In this document: positions 10,101-21,592 of the stretch, in pieces
How positions within the stretch are numbered: position 1 is the stretch's first letter
Layout of the letters: every line of letters starts with the position of its first letter
From: Combretum micranthum
Taxonomy: Eukaryota > Streptophyta > Magnoliopsida > Myrtales > Combretaceae
Assembly (NCBI GenBank): GCA_024138025.1
Contig: JAMXBD010000113.1
Span: forward strand, 1,054,001-1,118,000
Reading direction: 5' to 3'
DNA: 64,000 bases
Translations under genes and position numbers: made by a program
Notes under the pieces: model-generated
Database searches by the model: none
What the model saw: the letters and a program-made list of their open reading frames with translations, nothing else
Told to the model about the DNA's origin: nothing

Positions 10101-13100
10101 TTTGGGTGCTCCGGCAAAGGTCGGCACTGCCTTGGCTGTTCTATGGAGATGGGTCTAGTCGGAGGCATCTATGTCAGTGGTCGTGGATTTGACTTGTTGA
10201 AGGAGATGGGCCAGATATGTCGAAGCTTAGTTGATGGTGACAATTGGGTTTGTTGGGTTTTGGTGGAGATGATGGCCATGAAGGTTTGGGGGTGACAGAC
10301 AGGTGGAGATGTTTGTGGATAGCTTTATATTGCTGGTCCATTATGCGATATAGACTTTTGTATACCGTACATTGCTATATGGCATATTAGTTATGCGATA
10401 TATATAGAAATCTTTGTATCTCATCACCAACATGTGATATAGAGGTAGTATTTTGATAATTTTTTTTTCTTTAATTTGTATTTTTGTATTTTTTCTTTTT
10501 TTTTTTTAAGAAAGGTAGACATGTCTTTCACCCGGGATTAGAGGATGTTTTCAGTATGTGGACAGGCAGAGACGGAAGAATTCACAATTGGTTACTCTGG
10601 AATTCACAATAGGAATTTATGAATGTTTATTGAAGTATGCTAGTAGTTGTAAACAGAGTAAGAAAATATATAGCACAGCATTCACACTAGAATATGATAA
10701 ATCCCAGGTCAATTTACTGGTGGTGCCTCCTGTTTAAGGTTAAATACAAGTCTATTCGAAGAATAACAATATCTGATATATCAAAAGCAAAATGGACTTA
10801 CTTTGGAAAACTTTGATTTCTTGTATTGAAGCATGATCATGAGAAAGAAGTTGGTGGACTGAAATCCCAATAGAACTCAGCCCAATATGAGACATAGCAA
10901 ACCGTAAACCAACATTGTCCCGATTTCCTAGTTCGATAATTTTACACATAAAAAGCAAAAGTAATTGTTAGTGTCAGCACGAACATATCAACATCCATGG
11001 AAAAAGCTAGAGTAAAAATAAAGAAAAAGCAACAAGAGGCTATAATTTCAGAAATACTCACCCACTCTAGTCCACTTTTTGAAGTCCTTGCGCAAGATAT
11101 CCATAACTTTAAGATCTGACACATCATACATCTTGTATCTCACTGCAAATCAAAATGCATTAACAAGCTGTTTGTTGATTAAGATCATAAATGAAACAGT
11201 ACAGCCAATGATATTGCTCATACATATCGATAAAGGCCATCACATCCAAAGCGGCCAGCACCATATATCAATAAAGTCGCCATGTACATGTCCTTGGAGC
11301 TACAATTTGGGTGAGACATGTTTCCAGTATCCAAGAGTATGCCCGATAACTGCAATCAAGCAAGTGTTTAGGAGAAAAAGAAAAAACAAAGAAAAAAGAG
11401 ATTAATGCTGAGTTGAGCATAAAGTGGTATTGACCTAGACAAAATTGTCATCTGGCATGTGAATTAGGATTCAAAACATATTCAAGCCTTATCATATGCA
11501 GGGCTTCAAGAATAAAGTTATCATTTAGCTAAAGTATAGAAAAAAACAGAAAAAACTTATATATATGAATTTTTGTGGAGGAATTGATTTTGATTCCAAA
11601 ATAGGATACGATGGAACTGAGTTACTTAAGAAGATTCAGTTTAGCAGCCAGCAGGATTTGAACAATTGAACTTGGCATAAGGAGTAGCTAGAATAATTTG
11701 CATTTAATATTTAAAGTACCAAAAGTCTACTGAACCCTTGGCCAGCCAAAAGTTCTGGTGAATTGTTTGCAAACTTCTCAGCTATAAGCGTGCAGCATGA
11801 ACAGTCCTGTTAAAGGAACAAAGCGTTAGTATTACCCATGTAAATCATAATGCATTTTCAGAAGGGTTGATAAATAGTATAAATCAAGAAGACAGCCTTC
11901 ATGGTTTTGTTTTCAGTGCACATGCACACACCAGAAAGGAAAGTGTCTATGTCTAGGAATAAGCATGGAAAATTTAATCAAGCCACAATTGACTCATCTC
12001 AAAATAAGGATATCAGTTGGTTGCAATTTAAAATGAACATAGTATAAACAAAGGAGATCCCCTAGTCAACTTCCCTTGCTATATTATTGAACCTGTCTAA
12101 TCATTTCGATTAAATGTTTTGATTCAGTGAAAAAGTCAGCAGATAATCTGAATTCTCTACGTAGACTACTTCACAGCGCAAAAGCAAGGATTTCTTTTAA
12201 AATAAGAAAAATAGTTCTGTTTTTCCTATATCACATCCCCTCTATATATATAGCATGAAAATGTATAAAAGGACAAACACTATCAACATATGGAAAGGAC
12301 AACTGCATAAAAAATGCAAGCTAAAACTTAAGATCTACATACCTCTAAGTCCTAAAAGATTGGTTATATCTTCAATGGTAAAATAAAAAGATCAATTGAC
12401 AAACAGTTTAAAGTAATTCAAGAGGATTTCAGATGAAATCTCAACATTTTTTTTCAAGTATTTTAGGGAGATGGTGCTCCAAGCAAATGAAAAGTCGAAA
12501 GAAAAGGTTCGCATGACCTCCTATCTATCTAAGATTCTTCTTTTTCAAGTAATTCAATGCTGCAATTTCTTTTGAAAATTATATAGATCAACATCGACTA
12601 GAGTTGTGAGAAAAATAAACATGATACGCTTGAGGAGTACAAATTTGAACGTTAACCTAAGGAAAACCTGTAATATCATCACAGTATACAAACATAGAGA
12701 CAATCATGATGTCGCATGTGCAGGATTGAATATTTAGCTGATAATGATATGGCTTTCAAACTTGATTAAAGAAATTAATGCAACTCAAAACTGATGTAGC
12801 GACATGATAGAATATATAAAATCAACATACCTGTCCCAATGTCACACTTTTTGTCCAGGGATATATGAAATCACCCTGTAGATAATAAACTTGAGAGGTT
12901 AAATAGCATTCATGTGCGTCATCAAACAGGATGAAGTAGAAATATCACCGCAGAAAACTAGTTAGAGAGATAAACAAAACCTCTTTGCAGCTGAAGATTT
13001 CAACAACAGCCTCCTTCAGTGCCTAAACTCAGAAAAGTATACACAAAGTAAAAATCCATTATTCCACAAATTAACCAGGACACGGAGCTGCTACAATTAT

Positions 13101-14615
13101 TCCCAAAAAAATATGTTACCTCTTGCTTGTTAGAAATCTTACAACCATTGATCAGGACAATTTTGAGACTACCATATAGATCATAATATGATAAATCAAC
13201 CTGCACAAAACTCCATGACAAGAAGCGATCTATTACTTTGATCAGCATAGTAATGTAGTTTTTATTGAGATTAGTACCACAATTATCTAATCTAAAATTT
13301 TAAATTTATAAATACGGCATGAGCTACTATATTTATTACTTAATGCAGATCACTGGGTATTTCTTTGACTAAAAAAATGGGGTAAAAGATGCTGGAAGTA
13401 AGATTTAAACTAGTTCATGGTGTGAAAATTGATTCTTCAATATAGAGCCATAGGTAATCTTAGATGAAATGAAAACTACAAACTTCTGAGCAATGAAAGA
13501 GAAAGACCAGTTTTCTGCTGGATTAAGTTTCTAGATAAAGGACTCATATATTCATTAGGATAGGTCTTAATCCATCCATTCCAAGATGCAATATTGTTTT
13601 ACCAATCAATAAAAATGATTGGCTTTATGTCCAGTGAACCCACAGACATTGATAATATACCTCATCAATGAAGATCAAGTGTGCCTCATCAATTCCACAT
13701 GAACTGATCAACCATTTGAGTTCAGCATGGGAATTAAGGTCCATTCTTCTCATGTTGATTATGGGAACAGTACAAAACTCGTCACTGTTAAGCGTTTCGT
13801 TCAGGTAGAAGGCATATGCTATAGTAGAAGCAAAGGTCCCAACATCTGTAAAAAGCTACATTAGCAAGAATGACATTTTTTATACTTCAACTCACTGAAA
13901 ACTTGGTAGCTAAATGCATTCAGCATCTAGTGAAGTGAGCATCCGCAAATTTCAAGGCAATGGACATAAAGCTGATTCAATACCAATGACATCTTGCCCC
14001 ATGACAACATGCAGAAATCTTCCTGGAACACCAGCACTCACATCATCCCTTCTCTCTTTCAGAAATTGATTCAATCTTCTAATGCCTTCACATGATTCCA
14101 CGATTTCGAGTCTAGGTGAGCATCCATTATAGAAAGATGCAGCTGACTGGGGAAGTGTGATCTTCGATTCTGATGAATTTACTTTTTGTATGCGGTATGA
14201 TTTTTCAGGGACATGTCTTGCTGGGGTACTGACTAAGGTAACAATTTCATTGGTTTTCTCGGCCTGAGGACTAGATTCTGCTGAAATAATCACCATCATC
14301 TCTAGGTTGACATCAGAGTGAATTGGAAAGGAAAAGTTACTCGATCTGGCAGCAACCTTCGTCCACTGCTCAGATGAAGCTCTTGCCAGAGGTTCTGCAA
14401 CAGAATCGGGAAGAGAATCCTCTGAAGGGGCATCAATGGATGTATTTGGAATCAACTTCATACGTCTTATATGCCCAACATCCGATATTGACCGAGATAT
14501 GCTCCGACCATTTTCAGTAACTTCTAAGTCAAATCTAGAAATACTTATCTGAGCCCATATCACCTCTCAATAAACCTTCGAAAAACGGATTCTCTCTCGA
14601 CCGCACATAGGGTTC
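7131..14615 (-). pseudogene. PRUNE/DHH-DHHA2 phosphoesterase-like gene, 12 exons, one apparent frameshift
   Basis: This is a plant gene of the PRUNE (exopolyphosphatase-like, DHH and DHHA2) family. Relatives hydrolyse short polyphosphates or cyclic nucleotides. Exons on the minus strand in order are 14615-13984 (5' part uncertain), 13845-13661, 13200-13120, 13022-12981, 12875-12831, 11806-11720, 11349-11224, 11142-11062, 10927-10802, 9113-9049, 7706-7601 and 7225-7131 (stop TAA). Every intron read has GT..AG ends, and phases agree except at one junction. Recognisable blocks are VPGRFLHVVMGQDV, LNSHAELKWLISSCGID, DLSYYDLYGSLKIVLING, DCSCCTLIAEKF, MYMATLLIYGAGRFGC, DILRKDFKKWTRVG and TSRKTIERFLEEF. 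Exon 11349-11224 is one base short at its end (CTTTATCGATAT), so the next exon is read out of frame and meets TGA. The start codon is unclear: the open frame begins at 14566 and the first in-frame ATG is 14461. Without the lesion the product would be about 500-540 residues. Confidence 0.8.
9795..10525. mobile_element. Palindrome-ended insertion in an intron of the PRUNE-like gene, GC-rich core
   Basis: The 1.7-kb intron between exons 10802-10927 and 9049-9113 holds a segment with long imperfect inverted ends. The left arm (about 9803-9862) reads ATTATCATTATACC..GCTATATCACAT. The right arm, inverted, reads AAATTATCAAAATACTACCT and then CTATATCACATG (about 10430-10510). Between the arms, about 10000-10310 is much richer in G and C than the surroundings and has an open frame at 10035-10295 of unknown identity. 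Long inverted arms around a GC-rich cargo resemble a Mutator-like or Pack-MULE structure. I could not find a 9-bp duplication because the flanks are A/T runs. Confidence 0.45.
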
Positions 14616-14857
14616 CTGCAAACTAAAGATCAGTGTCACACTTGAAGGACTCAACTGAAATGTAAAACATAATTAATAACATGCATGCATGCACGCTACG
14701 CACTCACGTAGTTACTATATTTTATGAGCACTTTGAAGAGTGCACGAGGGAGGAATTCAAATCTATTATCTCTTAGCTGAGATACCAAAACTGATGCTAC
14801 TAGGCTAAGTGTTCACGTACTTTACTAACGCAAAGCTGCAACGTAGAGATAGTTTAC

Positions 14858-15100
14858 CTGGCGAGGAGCAGATCCGGCGGACCTCATGGGGATGGTGGAG
14901 GTATGCTACGTACGATGATAACTGGAATGGTGGCTTGATGTTTTTCCGGAGAGAGAAGCAAGAAGGAAGGAGACGATGAAAGACACGACAGATTGTGTTA
15001 GAGGAGACGGCATAACCCAAGAGAAAGAAGGAATCTTCATAGGTTTCTTTATAAGATGTCTTCGACAAGTCCGCCATTGAAACCACCATTTCATATATAA
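14858..15100 (-). other. Leader exon of the PRUNE-like gene (5' UTR or N-terminal exon)
   Basis: A clean donor (CGCCAG then GTAAAC at 14858/14857) lies upstream of an acceptor (TTTGCAG, then exon from 14615). Joining the two leaves the frame that opens at 15089 ending in TGA near 14561, in a different frame from the main coding exon. The exon is therefore more likely a leader with an upstream ORF than the protein start. It could instead be the true N-terminus with another lost base. A CTG/GCT microsatellite follows at about 15138-15158. The transcription start cannot be read from the sequence. Confidence 0.4.
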
Positions 15101-15137
15101 CAAAATATGAACAGTAGTTTTCTTCTCAATTTCTCCG

Positions 15138-15158
15138 TCGCTGCTGCTGCTGCTGCTT
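15138..15158. repeat. (GCT)n trinucleotide microsatellite
   Basis: About seven GCT units lie just upstream of the leader exon of the PRUNE-like gene, in its promoter or 5' UTR. Confidence 0.9.
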
Positions 15159-15689
15159 TTCTTCCTTTCTATGTCTCCCTTTTCTGTTTGTTTTTATTAT
15201 TTTAACTATTGTTCCCCTTAGATTCACTTGTACATGGTTGTATGATCATGTTAAATTAACCATGTACTTAATTTACTAGGTAATAACTTTGGACTCGATG
15301 AGATCTTAGCATCATCTTGGCATTTTAAGTCACTTACATCTAATCATCTTAGTCATGATAGCTTACATATTAAGGTAAGGAGTAATCGATATGGAATTAT
15401 AACATGATATGTTAATTTTAATTCTCCATGATAGAATTTGGTGAAATTGGAAGAATTGGAAAACTTAATTGTTTATGACCAATTATGTGTTTGGGAAACT
15501 AAAGGTATATTGATAAGCTATAAGAATGATTATGGCTTATGAGGTGATAAATTGTTATATATACATGAGTATGCGAGTGATGAATTGGCATGTGTATGGC
15601 TTGTAAATATTGTTAGACCAATGTTAGATGAATATGAAGCATGGAGTTTAAGGTAATATGCTAGAAAATTGGAATCTTATATGATACCA

Positions 15690-16105
15690 TTACACGTTTG
15701 TCGTGCAAAAATGGGTTAGAATGGAATCATGATGTTGAATTCTATTCACTTTTCCACATTTGGAATTGCTTTTAAAAGTTGGAATTGTGATTACTTAAAA
15801 CCAACAATTTTAACTTTAAGAAGGAATTCAATTCTGTCTTATCAAAGATGGAATCATGATTTCATTCCATTTCTATTAACGGTAATTGATTAAATTACCC
15901 TTTTTTTTCTACACATATTTATTATCTTTATTTATTGTGAAGAGTATTTTTATAAATTTCATTATGTATTCATCTAATTCTATAAACACATCTAAACATA
16001 GGAATGAATTTGTTATTCTTGTGTTCATTCCATTTCATTTCTTTAATTTAATCTATTTCATTTCCATTCCAGATGATTTTAGCATACTAAACGTGACATT
16101 AATGT
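15690..16105. mobile_element. MITE-like element with GGAATGGAAT-rich arms
   Basis: The left arm (ACACGTTTGTCGTGCAAAAA, then TTAGAATGGAATCATG) and the inverted right arm (GTCACGTTTAGTATGCTAAA, then TCTGGAATGGAAATG) pair imperfectly. The interior repeats words of the GGAATCATGATTCC type. It appears related to the element at 20611-21001. The TSD is unclear. Confidence 0.5.
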
Positions 16106-18021
16106 AACGTTTTGCATAGAATAAGTGTATAGACTTGAATTACCAATTCTTTATGTATAACTCCTCTAAGCCGTACACGTTGTAAATTAGGTAAAATGAG
16201 ATGTATAACAATTAATCATTATGCATTTCGATCCCATTTGTCAATTTAATAGCTAAATTACATATGGAAAGGTTATTGATGATTTATGTAAGAATTAGAA
16301 TTAATCATATTGAGAATAGCTATATAAGTATATCATGGACAACAAGGTTACTAGATATACAAGTGGAGACAAAAACCAAATAATAGCATGATTGTGGAAT
16401 AAAAGAACCTAAGTCATATATGACTAAGATGGACGATTATTGATCCTAGGTCACTAACTTTGACTAATCAAGAGTTGATTATTAATATATATCACTAAGG
16501 GTTGATTTGCTAAATCAATACACCAACTAAAACCTTAAATAATTAATTAGACAACTTAGCTAAATGAAACATGTGACATGACACCTAGAAAGAATTATCG
16601 TTTAATTATAACCCGGACTTAATGTGTACGCAAATGAGTTGAATCCTAAATTAGGATCCATAAACATGTAGACCATAGCTCATGTAATTTAAATAATGAG
16701 AATAAGAATAAATTGATTAAAATTACTTAGGACATTATCCTAATATAAGTACTTAACTGATGAACAACTATTATCTATTGAGCCTTGGAAAGAGGAAAAG
16801 GTTTGAGATCAGTTATTAAGACGCAATAAATACATGTTGCTTACTTGGATTGAAATGAAAACCAGACTAATCCTTGATGGTTGTTGTGTGACTTCTAGCT
16901 TTAGCTTGTGGTAACTTCATATTGAGTTGCAAGCTTGATAGTAATTCTAAGATAATCCCGTAGTTTAGGCATTTAAGCTACTCATGGAATGTGTGACTTG
17001 ACCAATAGTTGATAAGAGAGCATCGAGATAGGACAGTTGATTGGAGTTGGGATGAAGTTGTAATGAGTTATGCAGGGTTTACAAGACTATGCATAAAACA
17101 TTGCAATGGATTTTGATCGTCAATTACTAGATGTCAAGAGCGAGCCAAACAATACCACTTCTTTTCTTTTTCTTTTCTAACAAGTGTTAAGGGCTTGTCA
17201 ATTCTTTAGTACTTGATTTAGACTCCTTTCATTCCCCATTACTGTTTAGTGGGAATCATGAGTACCCCTGTGCTTATTTATATTTCCGGGATGCTAGAAA
17301 TACTTGGTCGACTAAGTTGTACTTAAATATATTACACATGTGATTGATGCACTTGAATAGGAGTAAGTGAGATGTGTGAGTGTGTATGGATTTGCATTAA
17401 TCGTGTGCATGCTTCACCATTCATTTTCTAAAAATTTTATGTAACATTGATGACTTATACATGGATTTGCATTATGATTCCACGAGATTTAGGGGAAAGG
17501 ATTATGAGTGAGGATATGGATAGTGCATTGGATATAACAAGACTGAAAGTTACTTTCTTAGGAGTTTTAAGAAATTCTAATGAACTTATTTTCTTGTTTG
17601 GATGACTGTATTTAAACTAAGTTTACTTATACTTTTATGGACCTTAAGTTCTATGTTTTTAGCAATAATCTCACACATGAAGCTTATAGTAAACCCTATT
17701 TATATATAAAGGTTTTGTGAAAAGTTTCTCTTGAAACAGGTTTTTCAAATAACCTAAAACATGAAAAAACAAACAACACTTTGCTGAAATATTTAAAAAT
17801 TAATGAGGGGTTTCTTAATGAAAAATTGAATAGATACCTACCTAATTTAATAATACCTTACATATATTGCTCAAGTCATATATGTGGTAAAACTAGGACG
17901 TCATGTGCACTTTAGATGTGACAATTTACTTCTTCATTCATGCTTGAATAATTGTTTCTTAATTATATTAAAATAGGAAATTGTTCAAAATTTGATAAAC
18001 ATCATTCAACCAACACCCCCT

Positions 18022-18029
<8 letters not shown>

Positions 18030-18052
<23 letters not shown>
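18030..18052. repeat. (CT)n microsatellite
   Basis: An uninterrupted CT run of about 11 units is preceded by a C-rich tract (18016-18029). Confidence 0.95.
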
Positions 18053-18409
18053 TCATAGCTTGGTGTATTCACTTTCGAGTCATTTCTATTTAATTGAGTA
18101 GGTTAAGATATATATGTTTTAGATAAGATATATGCAAAATCCATCTTGACTTATCTCTACAATTCATAAGCATTTTGAGTTACATTTAACAACCAACTTA
18201 ATGAAGAATCATGGAGGAGCTGTGTTTCGTTATCTTTATAGCATGAATCTATACATCAAATGCTTAGTGAATATGACCTATGATTGATATGCGTCATGAA
18301 AGCTCAATATAAGTAAATTGTCATGAATGCCTAACTACAAGGTAAATATGTATTGATCTAATGAGATTTTGCTAAAAAAGATTGCAAGCACAAATGTAAT
18401 GAGAAAATT

Positions 18410-18745
18410 ACATTAAAAAGTATCAATGTTTGGGGATAAGTTCATTTAAGGTATCAATGTTTTAAATGGTTCAAAAGAGGAATCAACATTTGGAAATAAA
18501 TTCATTTAAGGTATCAACATTTTAAGATGATAAAAGATGTATCAACGTCTTGCAAAGTAAGTCAAATAATATATTAATAACTGACCATAAACAAAAATGT
18601 AGGAAATTTAATTGAAAATTAATCGAAATGTTATTATCTTAAATGAACTTTACGAAATGTTGATACCCCGTTTGATTGGCTTTGCGAAATATTGATATAT
18701 CTTTTTAATCACTTGAAATGTTGATACCTAATTTACACCAAATGT
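18410..18745. mobile_element. MITE-like palindrome, ATCAATGTT family
   Basis: Repeated words (GTATCAATGTTT, TTCATTTAAGGTATCAA) on the left recur inverted on the right (TTGATACC, AACTTTACGAAATGTTGATA, TGAAATGTTGATACC). The structure is a tandemly repetitive hairpin of about 330 bp. The same family seems to occur at about 39010-39560. Confidence 0.45.
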
Positions 18746-19625
18746 AATAAATGAACAATAAGTAATTGTTTTCTTTATCATATTCATTCATTTACCTTAG
18801 TTATCCTATAAATGATGTGCATATACAAATACAAATAGCCATATTGCCATTTTGATTCAATTAAGATAGGCTTGGGATATGTAGATTGAAACTTGAGCCT
18901 ATCCCCATATTCGTGTTTACAAATCCATCCAGTTCAACTATGTTACCTCTTTTTACACAATTATTTAACATAATACATGTAATGCCCCAATTTTCAAGGT
19001 CTAACATGTTGCCACGTCTATAACAAATATAGGTATATTAAAACTAGGGGTGTTCATGGCTTAGTTCAAGGGTTAAATCAAACCGAATCTCATTTGATAT
19101 AGTTCGATTCAAATCCTTAACGAACCATACCATTTTTAACGATTTGGGGTTTTGAACCAAATCACTTCAAATGCAGTTTGGTTTGGTTAAGTTAAGTTCA
19201 ATTTGAATAGCCTTTAAAAGCATTTAGCTCTAACAAAAATCATATAAATAGTCATTTAAGTTCCTAAGGGAAAAAAAGATGTTTAGATTAAGGAATGTTG
19301 TGCAATAATTAAAGTCACTTATCATTATATTACATCTTGTATTTAATAATTTAAGATATATGTGTTATCTTGTCCTATTTTTCAATGCCAATTTAATGCT
19401 ACATATATTCTTAATAAATCTATAACACTAACTAAGAAAATCATTTTTTTTGCATTAATTCCATGTTCATTTATATTATTCTTCTCTTATAATGTATTAA
19501 AATTTTCGTTGTACCAATTAAATGATTGTGCATGTTCTAAAATCTATTATATCGCTTTATATTAATTTGATGCATGTCAGCTAGTTTTAGGAAGAGTTTA
19601 AAATCAATAAAATAGAGGAACATAT

Positions 19626-20096
19626 AGAGATGGGCAAGTGAGTTAAATGGGCCAACCTAGCTCGACCCACTTAGCCATGGCTTAAATGAGCCAAAAGAAT
19701 TTTACCAACTTTAAAACGGGCTAAAATTTCTAAACCCTAACCTAACCCACTTTGGCCTATGGGTTAATGGGCCAGCCCACTTCTTGATCCATTTAACCCA
19801 CTTGCATATCTTTGTGGGTTAAACTGGCAAATAGATCCATCAAAAGCATTTATACTAATTGAATAAAATATATATAATAAAAAAATTAAGTTTTGTTAAA
19901 TTATTAATTTCATTATTATTATAATTACTTATATAATAAAATAAATATTTAAAAATAAGATTATTGGGTATCATATTTCATTTGAAACAATAAAGATATA
20001 TTTAAAAAAATGCTATGATTTATATACATCAATTTGTCATTCTCTATTACAATTAATGCATAAATTTAAACTCAACTATGAAAGGCTCAAAAGCAA

Positions 20097-20131
<35 letters not shown>

Positions 20132-20376
20132 CTAAAGAGCAATACTATATTAATAGTTATTTTCTCCACTTTTTTTTTAAATTTTTTTTTTTATACAAGC
20201 GAGCTACTAGGCTAACCCAGTTAACCTGTGGATAAGCTTACTTTGGCTAGCGGGTTAAATGGGCTGAGAAAAATTGGCCTATTTTTAAATAAGCTGAAAA
20301 ATGTTGACCCTAACCCATTTTCAAAGTGGGTTAAACAGGCTAACTCATGGGCTATAACCCACTTGCCTACCTTTAG
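19626..20376. mobile_element. Nested hAT-type MITE
   Basis: The left end AGAGATGGGCAAGTG pairs with the right end CACTTGCCTACCTTTAG. The arms carry GGGTTAAATGGGC and the inverse AACCCACTT. The flanks GAACATAT (19618-19625) and AAACATAT (20377-20384) make an 8-bp duplication with one mismatch, which fits hAT. It lies inside 19045-21584 and contains an AT microsatellite at 20099-20128. Confidence 0.65.
20099..20128. repeat. (AT)n microsatellite
   Basis: About 15 AT units lie inside the nested MITE. Confidence 0.9.
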
Positions 20377-20610
20377 AAACATATTGTGAAATTTTTGAAA
20401 ATAATAATAATAAGGAATATTAAAACTTATGAAAATCTTTTCTATAGTTTTAGGAAGGTTTCAAATCGATAAAATAAAATAGGAAAACATACAATAAAGA
20501 TTTTGAAAGTAATAATAAATTACATCATGATTTATGGAAATTTGTTCTATTATTTTAGGAAAAGATTTATAGAAAAAGCAATTGGTATATCAAAGAGATG
20601 TGCATAATAT

Positions 20611-21001
20611 GTCATGTTTGGTATGCAGAAATGATTTGGAATGGAATGAGTTTGGAAATGACAAATTCATTCCTATGTTTGGAAGATTATATGGAATGGA
20701 ATGGCTAAAAAGTGTAATTGTCGAAAATATCCTTAGTAATAAATGCAAAATTCGAATACATGATAGGATTAAAAAGTAATTACACTATATATAATTAATA
20801 AGGATGGAATGGAATCGTGAAAGCGGAATCAAATTCCCCCTCAAAGTTGGAATCGTCGATTCTAAGAAATTGCAATTCTGGCTTTTGAAAACGCTTCCAA
20901 ATATTAGGAAAGGGAATGGAAGCTTCCAAACATTAGGAAAGGGAATGGAAGCTGGAATCGCGATTCCATTCTGGTATCTTCCTGCGTACCAAATATGCCA
21001 T
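20611..21001. mobile_element. MITE with TTTGGTATGCAG ends
   Basis: The left end ATGTTTGGTATGCAG pairs with the right end CTGCGTACCAAATATGCC. The interior is made of GGAATGGAATCG-type words and resembles 15690-16105. The TSD is ambiguous. PIF/Harbinger-derived (Tourist-like) origin is possible but not shown. Confidence 0.6.
20893..20950. repeat. 29-bp tandem duplication
   Basis: Two adjacent 29-bp units (20893-20921 and 20922-20950), GCTTCCAAAYATTAGG then AAAGGGAATGGAA, differ at one base. They lie in the MITE at 20611-21001. Confidence 0.9.
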
Positions 21002-21592
21002 AAAAAACTTATCTTTTATGTTGAGGAATTAGCAAAAAAATTACTTATTTAATATTATTAGATATATAATGCATTGTATGGAGTATTATGTAAAGTATAT
21101 AATACAAAATATATATACAACATTTATGTTTATAAATTGCATTAATGTCGTTAAAAATGTAATTTACATTTCATAAATTAGAATGGAATCATAATTTCTC
21201 CTAATAAGTTTACAAATTGAAATCTTGCTTAATTTCCTATCAAAGATGAATCCAAACGCAAGAATGATGTTAGAATTCAAACTTGTGATTTTATTTTAAG
21301 TCTATTTTAATATACCACATACATGCAAAATATTGGAGTGAAATGTCACATATGATCATATCTAATATTTAAGAGTTGTGAATATATAAAATGATTATTT
21401 TTTTTAAATTTTTTTAATGTGAAGTAATTCAATTCGGGTTCAAATGGTTTGGTTTGGTTTAACCCGTTGAACCGAACGTAACCTTTTAGACTCTTCCTAA
21501 ATCGAACTACAAATCAAACCGAACTATAAAAGAGCCACATTTTGTAGTTTGGTTTAATTTAGTTTGGTTCAATGAGCAACTCTAACTAAAAC

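Larger units (their letters stand above)
15159..19036. other. Intergenic AT-rich stretch
   Basis: No gene was recognised. The stretch holds two MITE-like palindromes (15690-16105 and 18410-18745) and a CT microsatellite (18030-18052). Open frames are short and A/T-driven. The 16.1-17.9 kb part has no element ends that I could identify. Confidence 0.6.
19045..21584. mobile_element. Non-autonomous hAT-type element hosting two further MITEs
   Basis: The ends TAGGGGTGTTCA (19045) and TGAGCAACTCTA (to 21584) are inverted to each other in the manner of hAT elements. They are flanked by ATTAAAAC (19037-19044) and ACTAAAAC (21585-21592), an 8-bp duplication with one mismatch. The outer arms are full of GGTTTGGTTTAA / AACCGAAC-type words. 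No transposase was found. About 1.1 kb of its 2.5 kb is later insertions (19626-20376 and 20611-21001). Confidence 0.7.

Noticed and set aside
10035..10295. A small host gene of 86 codons in the intron of the PRUNE-like gene
   Set aside because: No motif, no splice or promoter context, and it lies between inverted arms. It is treated as cargo or chance in a GC-rich insert.
13952..14563. An intronless gene of 203 codons
   Set aside because: The last nine codons run past a GT donor at 13983. The true product continues in eleven further exons with matching phases.
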